A stretch of DNA of 64,000 bases from Acidobacteriaceae bacterium (lineage in GTDB: Bacteria > Acidobacteriota > Terriglobia > Terriglobales > Acidobacteriaceae), in contig PLCS01000007.1 in the NCBI GenBank assembly GCA_003134855.1, forward strand, positions 1 through 64,000, read 5' to 3'. Position numbers and translations under genes: made by a program. Below, piece by piece: positions 18,265-27,526 of this stretch. How positions within the stretch are numbered: the stretch's first letter is position 1; every line of letters starts with the position of its first letter. The notes beneath the pieces were generated by a model. It searched no databases, was not told the DNA's origin, and worked only from the letters and a program-made list of their open reading frames with translations.

Positions 18265-18824
18265 TCATCCTGCTTCCCCCAAACTGTACGCAGGCAACGT
18301 GGTCAGGCGTCCGTCCTCGACTGGGCCACCCACAGTGAAATGGTAGAAGCTCTGCCAATCGCGCGAAGAGATGCCGAACACCTCGTGAACCGGATCATCG
18401 AAGTAGCAGCCGATCCCGGTAGCACGAATGCCGCCTCCTCCGCCTCGAGGTACAGCACCTGGCCCACGAGTCCGGCCTCCCAGAAGAGATTTCGGTAGAA
18501 GCCGGCACCATACACAACCAAACTGTCCATGTATTCGGCGATCATCCCAAGGCTGAAGGCCCCGTCCCCCGCAATGTCTTGACCGCAGGAGACGCTCGCG
18601 GCCAGAGTACGGCAGTCACCCTCCTTCAGTAGGAATAGCGGAAGGCCATGCGGACACGACGGAGGGCGTTGCCACAGGAACTCAGGCCGCATAGCCTGCC
18701 GGAGTGTCTCGACCTTTTCCGGATCCCGAGCGAGCACGTAGAGACCGGTTGGCAAGTTGTTCACGCGGTGCACGAAGAGGCCCAGGTGGATGCGTGGGCG
18801 CCAGGGTAGGGCGTCCCACGGCAT
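18265..18824 (-). pseudogene. SagB/ThcOx-type nitroreductase remnant, frameshifted and truncated
   Basis: The minus strand encodes LPWRPRIHLGLFVHRVNNLPTGLYVL through GLVGQVLYLEAE, typical of SagB-like FMN oxidoreductases. Near 18440 the frame breaks. The adjacent frame continues with GIRATGIGCYFDDPVHEVFGI and HFTVGGPVEDGRLTTLPAY, ending at the stop at 18265, exactly the expected C-terminus. The N-terminal half of the family is missing beyond about 18845, where the integrase region begins. Dead gene; the original substrate is unknown. Confidence 0.65.
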
Positions 18825-18916
18825 AGATCGGCCGTCTCGGGTGGGTATAGGGTAAAGTAGTTATTGGGTGTCCACCTAGTACGTCCAATCCCTACAGCCC
18901 CAAGGGATTGAGTTGT

Positions 18917-19105
18917 ATGGCCGCACAGCAAGACAACACTGATGATGTATTGAACCCAGTACAGGCAGGGGAGCTAATCCAGTGCCATTGGCGTACATGC
19001 GTTCGCTATGCCGAGCGTGGAATCATCCCCGGTCGTAAGATTGGATGTTTCTGTCGGTTTTCGCGCCAGCGGCTTTTGGAGTGGATTCAATCCAACGACA
19101 AATAG
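18917..19105 (+). CDS. Excisionase-like helix-turn-helix protein
   Basis: A 62-residue protein with a winged-helix excisionase/MerR-like fold: LNPVQAGELIQCHWRTCVRYAERGIIPGRKIGCFCRFSRQRLLEWIQ. This matches the pattern of DNA-binding proteins that bend attachment sites. It is convergent with the integrase, with only a shared terminator between. Probable role is excision directionality or control of the integrase. ATG 18917 is used; an in-frame TTG at 18908 is possible. Confidence 0.65.
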   Translation: MAAQQDNTDDVLNPVQAGELIQCHWRTCVRYAERGIIPGRKIGCFCRFSRQRLLEWIQSNDK

Positions 19106-19137
19106 CGAAGCCCCCGGCCTTAGGGCCGGGGGCTTCG
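19106..19137. terminator. Bidirectional terminator between the xis-like and int genes
   Basis: A 14-bp perfect GC-rich stem (CGAAGCCCCCGGCC paired with its complement) with a TTAG loop, between two convergent genes. Confidence 0.85.
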
Positions 19138-19147
19138 TTCTCCATAC

Positions 19148-20266
19148 TTACTTGGTCAGTTCTTTCACCAGTTTCTCGTGTGCCTGTCGCATATCATCCG
19201 TCAGAGCAGAGCCGTATACGTCCATGGTCGTACTGATGTTGGCGTGCCGCATCAGTCCTTTTGTAGTTCCGAGGTCAACCCCCATGCTTGTCAGCCACGA
19301 CCGGCAAGCATGGCGGAGAGAGTGAAATCCAACGTCCCCTAGTCCTAGCCCTGCCGCCACGGGCTTGATTCCCTTTTGTAAAAGCATGGATGCGCTCCGC
19401 GGGCCGCCTGTGCTCGGTGACGGAAATACCCATTCACTCTCGCTCGTCTTCGGTCGCCACTTGATCAGTGCATCTAGTATCGGCGTGGCAAGTGGCAGCG
19501 GTGCTTCGGATGCAGCCGTCTTCGTCTCTCCTATCTGCCCCCGCGTAAACTTGCGAACGATAGATAGCGTCTTTGCCTCCACGTCAATGTCTTCCCACTT
19601 GAGCGCCAGCAGTTCCGAGACCCGGAGTCCATACGCGCTGTCCACGAGCACCATAATGTTTAGTGGCTCAGGTAGTGCAGCCAGCAACTTCTTGAAATTC
19701 TCAATAGAGACTTCCGGTCTCCTTTTTTTCCGCTTCGTGACGCCTTTAATTTTTATCAGGCTCATGGGGTTGGCTTCCATCGGTGGCAAGAACTCATGTA
19801 GAGCGGCCAGCCGAAAACACACGCTCATAATCGAGCGGATCGCCGCCTTAGTCGTCGCTGAGAGCTTGAGCCCTTGCAACCAGTTGTTGATGGCGAGGGG
19901 GCGCATTTCCCTTAAGGGCGTTTTAGAGAATTTGTCTTCGATGTAGTCACGGAGCAGGTAGTCCACATTTGCGCGCGTAGAGTGGTCGAGTGTGGGTATG
20001 TGATCGGCGCGGTACAGGGCGGTGATCGTGCCAAACTTCGCGTCCGCCTTTTCGCCCGCCGTACCCGAGTTGACTTGGGAGACGGTCAACTCTAACGCCT
20101 CACGGACTTTTTTTTCCGTTGGATACTTGGCCGGGTCGAAAAGGAGAGTCCGTTGCCACCGCTTGCCGTCTTTGTACTCGCTGAACCGTACCTTCCACCG
20201 CCAACCGGTCGCTCGTTGAACCTTTGAAATGCTACCCTGTTGATACCGTGATTTTTTTTGCTGCAT
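19148..20266 (-). CDS. Tyrosine-type site-specific integrase
   Basis: A 372-residue complete integrase. The N-terminal arm-binding/SAM-like region includes KWRWKV-type strands and a core-binding domain (HSTRANVDYLLRDYIEDKF). The catalytic domain has Arg in YGLRVSELLALKWEDID, HxxR in FHSLRHACRSWL, the second His in LMRHANISTTMDVYG and the Tyr nucleophile at the end of that motif. It starts about 105 bp from the 5' end of tRNA-Arg(CCT). Two GTGACCCAA direct repeats (20314 and 20324) lie between and may be arm-type binding sites. It probably mobilises or once mobilised this small element. Confidence 0.88.
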   Translation of the reverse strand: MQQKKSRYQQGSISKVQRATGWRWKVRFSEYKDGKRWQRTLLFDPAKYPTEKKVREALELTVSQVNSGTAGEKADAKFGTITALYRADHIPTLDHSTRANVDYLLRDYIEDKFSKTPLREMRPLAINNWLQGLKLSATTKAAIRSIMSVCFRLAALHEFLPPMEANPMSLIKIKGVTKRKKRRPEVSIENFKKLLAALPEPLNIMVLVDSAYGLRVSELLALKWEDIDVEAKTLSIVRKFTRGQIGETKTAASEAPLPLATPILDALIKWRPKTSESEWVFPSPSTGGPRSASMLLQKGIKPVAAGLGLGDVGFHSLRHACRSWLTSMGVDLGTTKGLMRHANISTTMDVYGSALTDDMRQAHEKLVKELTK

Positions 20267-20313
20267 CTTCGGTCACCTCAAATGGAGTCCTGAATAGCCC
20301 CATTTTACATTTC

Positions 20314-20332
20314 GTGACCCAAAGTGACCCAA
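20314..20332. repeat. Paired GTGACCCAA direct repeats near the integrase
   Basis: Two identical 9-mers spaced 10 bp apart, one helical turn, between the integrase start and tRNA-Arg. The spacing fits protein binding on one DNA face; integrase arm sites are an inference. Confidence 0.4.
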
Positions 20333-20371
20333 TTATTTTCATTGTGCTTTCAAATTATTGATTCCAAAAGT

Positions 20372-20448
20372 GGCCCCGTAGCTCAGGTGGATAGAGCAGC
20401 AGTTTCCTAAACTGCGTGTCGGAAGTTCGAGTCTTCCCGGGGTCACCA
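20372..20448 (+). tRNA. tRNA-Arg (CCT anticodon)
   Basis: A full cloverleaf. Acceptor GGCCCCG/CGGGGTC, D arm GCTC..GAGC, anticodon stem GCAGT/ACTGC with loop TTCCTAA (anticodon CCT, codon AGG), T arm GGAAG-TTCGAGT-CTTCC. CCA is encoded (20446-20448). It sits next to an integrase gene, a common setting for integrative elements. Confidence 0.95.
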
Positions 20449-20491
20449 TTCCTTCTTTTGACTTTCCGCCCCATCCCGTTTATAAATGTTG

Positions 20492-20518
20492 ATGGCATGG
20501 AAGTTTCTTCCATGTCAT
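20492..20518 (+). terminator. Hairpin between tRNA-Arg and the cobalamin riboswitch
   Basis: ATGGCATGGAAG and CTTCCATGTCAT pair over 12 bp with one G-T and a 3-nt loop. It may end the tRNA transcript or be an accessory stem of the following riboswitch leader. Confidence 0.4.
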
Positions 20519-20547
20519 AGAGGCTGCTCCCCGAGTGGTGCAGCACA

Positions 20548-20772
20548 ACTCACAACGGCAATCGCCAGGATGCTCGGGAAGACGGTGAAACTCCGCCACT
20601 GCCCCGCAACTGTAAGCGCCCCTGCCAGCGGCCCGTTTCACTGGGTGCGGACAGGGAACCAGCCTGGGGCTTTCCGCCAAGCGCGGAGAGCTCCCAAGTG
20701 AACCACTGCAGGCCGATCCTAGTCTGTGGGAAGGTGGCTGGAAAAAGCGCAAGTCAGGAGACCGGTCCTCGC
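20548..20772 (+). ncRNA. Cobalamin (B12) riboswitch
   Basis: The leader of the receptor gene contains the conserved cobalamin aptamer pieces in order: CTCGGGAAGACGGTGAAACT, GCCACTGCCCCGCAACTGTAAGC, GTGGGAAGG, and the B12 box AAGTCAGGAGACC near 20750-20763. The receptor start codon follows about 50 nt later, so binding of cobalamin probably blocks translation or transcription of the transporter when B12 is plentiful. Boundaries are approximate. Confidence 0.92.
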
Positions 20773-20815
20773 GCCCCTAACCCGCTTGCGTTCCGAGGGG
20801 AACGAAGGAGCCATC

Positions 20816-23326
20816 ATGCCTGTTTCCGAGCCAAAGCTCTCCCGCTGCTTCTACAATTCATTCATGCGCGCGCTGCCCCGCGTCCTCACTCTTCTACTGC
20901 TCGCCGCCTTCGCCGTTGCCTGCCCGGCTGCCTCCATCCGTGGCGTGGTCACGGACGCCACCGGCGCCAAAGTCGTCGGGGCCAATGTGGTTTTAATCAG
21001 CGGCGGCAAAGCCGTCGGCACCACCGTCTCTACCGCCGACGGCAGCTTTCAGATTCTCACCGGCGTCGAGGGCCGCTTCTTCCTGGTCGTCAACTCTTCC
21101 GGCTTTCGCCAGCTGGAGACGCCCAGCTTCTACGCCGGCCGGCTCGACTCGGTCGAACGCATCGTGGTACTCGAACCCCAGTGGGTGCGCCAGTCCATCG
21201 TGGTCACGGCCACCGGAACCCCCACGCCGCAGCCGCAGACCAGCGAGGCCACCAGCGTCCTCGGCCCGCTTGATCTCGAGCTGCGCGACGACCTGACCAG
21301 CGCTCTGCGGCTGATGCCCGGCATGACCGTGGTGCAGGAGGGCCAGCTGGGCACGCAGACCTCGCTCTTTATTCGCGGCGGCAACTCGGACGCCAACAAA
21401 ATCCTCCTCGACGGCGTGGACGCCGGCGATCTGGGCAACGGCTTCGACTTTGGCCCGCTCTCCACCACGGCCGTCGAGCGCGCCGAGGTCTATCGCGGCC
21501 CCGATTCCAGCCTCTACGGCGCGGGCGCAGGCAGCGGCGTCATCAGCCTCACCACCCCGCGCGGCACCACCAGCTATCCCTCGATCCTCCTGCAGGCCGA
21601 TGCCGGCAACCTCTCCACCTCCCGCGAAGAGCTGGAGGTAGCCGGCGCGCACAGCAAGCTGGATTACCTGGGCGCCTTCAGTTGGCTGCAAACCGCCAAC
21701 GATCTGCCCAACGACGAGTATCATGTGGCCACGACCGCGGCCAACTTCGGCTACCAACTGAACGGCGCCACGCAGCTTCGCGGCACGCTGCACTACGGCG
21801 TCGATGCCACCGGCGTTCCCAACGCCTGGGACTTCTATCACATCGTAGACAGCGCCACGCAGAAGGATCAGGACCTGTTCATCAGCGCCTCCATCGACAA
21901 CCAGACCACGGAGGCCTTTCATAACATGCTGCGCTATGGGGCTACGCGCAAGCGCGAGCAGTACACGCAGTGGGCCCAGGAGGGAGGCGGCGATTATGAC
22001 GCGTACGGAGACAGCCTGGGCGAGTTATTGACCATCACCGGCGCCAACGGATATTCCGTCACGGGGCAGGCGATCCTTGATTATTGCTGTGCATCTAATT
22101 ATCCGAATGGCTACTGGCAGGTCTCCAATCGCGATCAGATGGCCTATCAGGGCGATTACAAGTTCACGCCGCACCTGATCGCACTCATCGGCTTTCATTA
22201 TGAAGATGAGCGCGCCAGGCTGGTCGATGCCTCTTATGGAGAGGACTACTCGGACGAGCGCACCAACTACGACTACCTGGCCAGCGTGCATGGCGACTAT
22301 AAGAACCGGTTCTATTACACGCTGGGCGGAAGCCTGGAGCGCAATTCTCTCTTTGGAACCGATACTTCGCCGCGCGCCGGGCTTTCCTATGAGGCCCTGC
22401 GCCCGCGCAAGAAAATCTTCAGCGGAACCCGCATCTTCTTCAACTACGGCGAAGGTGTGCGCGAGCCCAAGCTGACCGATAAGTTCTACTCGCTCTACTA
22501 CAACCTGCCCACGATCGCGCAGCAACTCCACGTCGGCCCCCTCGCCGCTCCCAACACAAGAACCTATGAAGGCGGCGTGGCGCAGGCCTTCTTTGGCGAG
22601 CGGCTGAACTTCCGCGCCAGCTACTTTCACAATGAGTTCGGCAAGGAGATCGAGTCGGTTCCCGCGCCGTTTCTGCTCACGCTCTTTCCCAGCTTGACGA
22701 AAAATGATCTGGGTTCCTTCTACACCAATGATTCGAGTCTGACATTCAATACCCAGGCCTTCCGCGCACAGGGCGTCGAGACCACCGTCGAGAGCGGCAT
22801 CGGCAAGAATCTCTTCTTCCGCGGCGGCTACACCTATCTCGACGCCGTGGTGCAGCGCTCCTTTACCAGTGACAATGCGGCGTTGATCGGCGGTTATGCG
22901 CCCACCTACCCGAATGGATGCACACTGGGCACCTCCAACTGCACTGCCCTGGGCGCTTACTCGCCGCTGGTAGGAGCGCGTCCCTTTCGCCGTCCGCCTC
23001 ACACCGGCTTCTTCACAGCCAGCTACGCCTCCAAGCGCTTCACTGGAGTCTTTACTTCGGCCTTTGCCAGCCGCAGCGACGACTCCACCTACCTTCTGGA
23101 CGCCAACTTCGGAGACTCGCTGATTCTGCCCAACCGCAATCTCGACTGGGGCTATGCCAAGCTGGACCTGGGCGGCAGTTTCAAGCTGCTTTCCTGGCTC
23201 AACGTCTACGCCCAGGCGGAAAACCTCACCGACAGCCGGCACATCGCCCCAATCGGCTATCCCAGCCTGCCCTTTAATATCCGTACCGGCCTGCGCGTCG
23301 AGTGGACCAAGGCTAGCGGCCAGTGA
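20816..23326 (+). CDS. btuB: TonB-dependent cobalamin receptor, BtuB-like
   Basis: An 836-residue outer-membrane transporter. Signal peptide (LLLLAAFAVACPAAS), then a carboxypeptidase-regulatory-like module (GVVTDATGAKVVGANVVL, TVSTADGSFQILTG) not found in classical BtuB. The plug carries LMPGMTVVQEGQLGTQTSLFI, then RGGNSDANKILLDGVDAGD, and VERAEVYRGPDSSLYGAGAGSGVI. A beta-barrel with an extracellular-loop-rich C-terminus ends at LRVEWTKASGQ. ATG 20816 has AAGGAG about 6 nt upstream; a further Met at 20864 would still give a signal peptide. Cobalamin as cargo rests on the upstream riboswitch. No BtuCDF genes are in the window. Confidence 0.85.
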   Translation: MPVSEPKLSRCFYNSFMRALPRVLTLLLLAAFAVACPAASIRGVVTDATGAKVVGANVVLISGGKAVGTTVSTADGSFQILTGVEGRFFLVVNSSGFRQLETPSFYAGRLDSVERIVVLEPQWVRQSIVVTATGTPTPQPQTSEATSVLGPLDLELRDDLTSALRLMPGMTVVQEGQLGTQTSLFIRGGNSDANKILLDGVDAGDLGNGFDFGPLSTTAVERAEVYRGPDSSLYGAGAGSGVISLTTPRGTTSYPSILLQADAGNLSTSREELEVAGAHSKLDYLGAFSWLQTANDLPNDEYHVATTAANFGYQLNGATQLRGTLHYGVDATGVPNAWDFYHIVDSATQKDQDLFISASIDNQTTEAFHNMLRYGATRKREQYTQWAQEGGGDYDAYGDSLGELLTITGANGYSVTGQAILDYCCASNYPNGYWQVSNRDQMAYQGDYKFTPHLIALIGFHYEDERARLVDASYGEDYSDERTNYDYLASVHGDYKNRFYYTLGGSLERNSLFGTDTSPRAGLSYEALRPRKKIFSGTRIFFNYGEGVREPKLTDKFYSLYYNLPTIAQQLHVGPLAAPNTRTYEGGVAQAFFGERLNFRASYFHNEFGKEIESVPAPFLLTLFPSLTKNDLGSFYTNDSSLTFNTQAFRAQGVETTVESGIGKNLFFRGGYTYLDAVVQRSFTSDNAALIGGYAPTYPNGCTLGTSNCTALGAYSPLVGARPFRRPPHTGFFTASYASKRFTGVFTSAFASRSDDSTYLLDANFGDSLILPNRNLDWGYAKLDLGGSFKLLSWLNVYAQAENLTDSRHIAPIGYPSLPFNIRTGLRVEWTKASGQ

Positions 23327-23381
23327 GAGGTTTTCTGCTCTGAAAGCGCGCGACCATACGGATCGCGGCGTAGCGCTTTAC

Positions 23382-23416
23382 TTTGAATGGGCACGGCTTT
23401 AGCCCCTGAGGAATGT
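23382..23416 (+). repeat. Dispersed repeat family A, internally deleted copy
   Basis: GGGCACGGCTTTAGCCCCTGAGGAATG fuses the start of the first family-A hairpin to the end of the second, as if the middle had been removed by recombination between the two CTTTAG motifs. The rest of 23417-23698 is AT-rich with no other clear element. Confidence 0.6.
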
Positions 23417-23698
23417 AATTTGAACAGCATACATTCCTTCGGCGGAGAAAGCCGGGCCCTCGGGGACCGTTGCGCCGTCTGCATCGCACATCCCGAAAGT
23501 GAAAGCTTTTTCTACTCTACTTAAAGAATATTTGATGTAATCGAAGTTATTGTATCAATATAGTACCAAAGGGGACAGAAAGTTTTCTTTTTTCACTAAA
23601 ACTGTTGAAAAACTTCCCCTAATGAGATTAGAGTTGATTTTTCCCTGTGATTGTTGTACTTGCAACACTCTTGCCGTGCTTTTTCAAGAGGTGTGCCC

Positions 23699-23968
23699 AT
23701 GATCTGCCCGAAGTGCCAGTCTACGTCCTTGTTTATCGTTCCGGCCGAGATCCGGCTTTATCGCAACTGCCACCGCACTCTCAGCCATCCCCCCATGTCG
23801 CCTTCACCCGATGTCCGGGTTTGCCTGGATTGCGGCTGGTCGGAGTTCTCAATTCCGCGCTCCTGGCTCTCCGCCGGATGGCTGCGCCCCATGCGGACAC
23901 AGTCGTCCACAGCGACGGTATCTTCGCCGTCCTTGGTCTCCGCAAATAATGCGGTGCTGACCTCCTAG
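23699..23968 (+). CDS. Small zinc-ribbon protein of unknown function
   Basis: An 89-residue protein with MICPKCQS at the N-terminus and VCLDCGWSEF near residue 45, two CxxC knuckles that could bind one zinc. The C-terminal third is Ser/Thr-rich and probably disordered. ATG 23699 has AAGAGG about 8 nt upstream. It stands alone between btuB and the groEL terminator. Function unknown. Confidence 0.5.
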   Translation: MICPKCQSTSLFIVPAEIRLYRNCHRTLSHPPMSPSPDVRVCLDCGWSEFSIPRSWLSAGWLRPMRTQSSTATVSSPSLVSANNAVLTS

Positions 23969-24060
23969 CAGGGCAAACGGCCTCTGTGGGGTTTTGTCCA
24001 GTTCCTGAGTTGGCGTGTGCGTGCCGGGTGATTGCCGAGGCGCGAACATTCGATCCCACG

Positions 24061-24097
24061 ACAAAAGGCCCCCAGCCGAAGCTGGAGGCCTTTGTTT
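24061..24097 (-). terminator. Intrinsic terminator of the groESL operon
   Basis: On the minus strand AAAGGCCTCCAGC-TTCG-GCTGGGGGCCTTT forms a 13-bp stem (one mismatch) closed by a stable TTCG loop and followed by a T run. It lies about 45 bp after the groEL stop codon. Confidence 0.85.
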
Positions 24098-24139
24098 TGG
24101 CTTTTGCGCCTGCAAGGCGCGTCTGCCGCACCGCAGGTG

Positions 24140-25978
<1,839 letters not shown>

Positions 25979-25979
<1 letters not shown>

Positions 25980-26281
25980 TACTTCTTCACGATGCCGAGG
26001 ACTTCTTCCTCGCGCATGATCAAGAACTCCTCGCCGTCGAGCTTGATCTCGGTGCCGGAGTACTTGCCGAACAAAATCTTGTCGCCCGCCTTCACGTCCA
26101 GCGGGAAGACCTTGCCTTCGTCATTCGACTTGCCCTTGCCGACGGCGATCACTTCGCCTTCCTGGGGCTTCTCTTTGGCGCTGTCGGGGATGATGATGCC
26201 CCCACGGATGGTTTCGCCCTCTTCCATACGGCGGACGAGGATGCGGTCATGAAGCGGTGTAAACGTGGTTGCTGCTGCCAT
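25979..26281 (-). CDS. groS: Co-chaperonin GroES (10 kDa)
   Basis: A 100-residue protein. [33 protein letters not shown] contains the mobile loop that docks on Gro[35 protein letters not shown] is the C-terminal beta-barrel. It is the first gene of the groESL operon. AAGGAG lies about 10 nt before the ATG. Transcription probably starts ~165 nt upstream at a CIRCE-controlled promoter. Confidence 0.97.
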
Positions 26282-26425
26282 TGCTTCGCTTCTCCTTCAC
26301 ACGCGGAGAGGGTGAACCCCGCCGCGAGATTTGAGTTGGACTGGTAAAAACGCTTTGGAATCTAAGGGTTGCTCTTCCAATACCCGGAACGGCGTACCCG
26401 GACGAGCAGTTCATCCAGCACTGTG

Positions 26426-26452
26426 CTAGCACTCTCGCCTTCCAATTGCTAA
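26426..26452 (-). promoter_or_regulatory. CIRCE operator (HrcA site) upstream of groES
   Basis: CTAGCACTC-N9-AATTGCTAA matches the CIRCE consensus TTAGCACTC-N9-GAGTGCTAA at 8/9 and 7/9 positions with the exact 9-nt spacer. It starts right after the -10 box, the usual position for HrcA repression of heat-shock operons. hrcA itself is not in the window. Confidence 0.85.
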
Positions 26453-26480
26453 CGATAGGCAACTCGGCGTATTTTGTCAA
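26452..26480 (-). promoter_or_regulatory. groESL sigma70-type promoter
   Basis: On the minus strand TTGACA (26480-26475), a 17-nt spacer, then TATCGT (26457-26452). CIRCE abuts the -10, so HrcA binding would block initiation. Confidence 0.75.
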
Positions 26481-26632
26481 GAGGTACAGTGGAAATCTGA
26501 GTGAGACGTACTCACATTGTGTGAATCTTCTAATAAATAGTCTGCAAATCTCCTTTTGTTCTATTGTGGCAGTAGGTCGCACATTGATGCCTGTAAGCTG
26601 GGAGAAACTCCGTAGCGGGCGCGGCAACGATT

Positions 26633-26638
26633 TACAAT
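26633..26638 (+). promoter_or_regulatory. -10-like TACAAT 6 nt before the 26645 ATG
   Basis: TACAAT-tatgcc-ATG with no ribosome-binding site suggests a leaderless transcript. No good -35. Confidence 0.4.
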
Positions 26639-26644
26639 TATGCC

Positions 26645-27190
26645 ATGCGTTACCGTTCTTTCTTCCGACTCAGCATCGTCGTTGCCGTCTTAGCCCTGAT
26701 CGCCAGCACGCTCGCCGCCGGCGCCCAGCAAGGCCCTGCCAAGCGCGGCCGCAAGTTTAAGATGCCCCCGCCCACCGGCCGCATCGAGGTCACCGTTGTG
26801 CGCGACACCAGCGGCAAGCCCATCGTGAATGCCTCCGTTATCTTCCACCCCATGGAGGGCGAGAAGGACAAGGGCAACATGGAGCTGAAGACCAACGAGG
26901 ATGGCAAGACCATCATCGATGTGCTGCCCATCGGCGGCACGGTGCGTATGCAGATCATCGCCAAGGGCTTTCAGACCTTTGGAGACGACTATGTGATCGA
27001 CAAGGACCAGATGGCCATTGAAATCCGCATGAAGCGCCCCGGCGAGCAGTACTCGATCTACAAGAAGCACCCCGAGGCGAGTGAGGGCGGCAAGGATTCA
27101 GCCAAGCCTGCCAATCCGCCCGCGCCCGCGCCGAAGGACAAGCCAGCCGCACCGCCGGATGCGCAGCCCAGCCAGCCGCAACCGAAATGA
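26645..27190 (+). CDS. Secreted protein with carboxypeptidase-regulatory-like domain
   Basis: A 181-residue protein. The signal peptide ends near AAGAQQ. An Ig-like carboxypeptidase-regulatory fold (RIEVTVVRDTSGKPIVNASVIFHP, TNEDGKTIIDVLPIGGTVRMQIIAKGFQTFGDDYVI) covers residues ~43-128. A Pro/Ala/Lys tail (PANPPAPAPKDKPAAPP) follows and may be a flexible linker to the envelope. Such stand-alone modules are common in acidobacteria; the function is unknown. Divergent from groES across a ~360-bp region holding the groESL promoter and CIRCE. Confidence 0.7.
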   Translation: MRYRSFFRLSIVVAVLALIASTLAAGAQQGPAKRGRKFKMPPPTGRIEVTVVRDTSGKPIVNASVIFHPMEGEKDKGNMELKTNEDGKTIIDVLPIGGTVRMQIIAKGFQTFGDDYVIDKDQMAIEIRMKRPGEQYSIYKKHPEASEGGKDSAKPANPPAPAPKDKPAAPPDAQPSQPQPK

Positions 27191-27201
27191 AGGACTAAGG
27201 A

Positions 27202-27388
27202 AGCTCTGATTAAGTCGATGATTTGAAAGGGCACGACTTTAGTCGTGCCATTCGTTGGGCACATATTAGTCTGGGCTTCAGCCCGTGAGGGAATGTGTTT
27301 TCAACAATTCTCATTTCCTCGGCAGCTGAAGCAGCGTCCGTATTGGTCGTTTCACGGCATGGCTAAAGCCGTGCCCTTTCAAATCATC
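27202..27388. repeat. Dispersed repeat family A, two copies head to head
   Basis: The segment begins AGCTCTGATTAAGTCGATGA, continues with the hairpin GGCACGACTTTAGTCGTGCC and then GGGCTTCAGCCCGTGAGGGAATG, and is followed by an inverted partial copy ending GGCTAAAGCCGTGCCC, then TTTCAAATCATC. The outer ends are inverted repeats (GATGATTTGAAAGGGCACG and its complement). Confidence 0.8.
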
Positions 27389-27475
27389 TGGGTGCCCCAC
27401 CCTCGCCGCGTTTTTGTTTTTGCGGCTTCGGGGTCCCCAGCGACGGGTCTTCGTCACGGGGTGAACTTGGGTGGG
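27389..27475 (+). repeat. Dispersed hairpin repeat family B, copy 2
   Basis: TGGGTGCCCCACCCTCGCCG, then CGTTTTTGTTTTTGCGG, with a GGGTGGGA-type end near 27468. It abuts the family-A pair, so the 27191-27526 gap is almost wholly repeat. Confidence 0.65.
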
Positions 27476-27526
27476 AAACGACGAACCCCTACCAGCCTTT
27501 TTCATAAAAAATAGGGTGAGCGCGCA

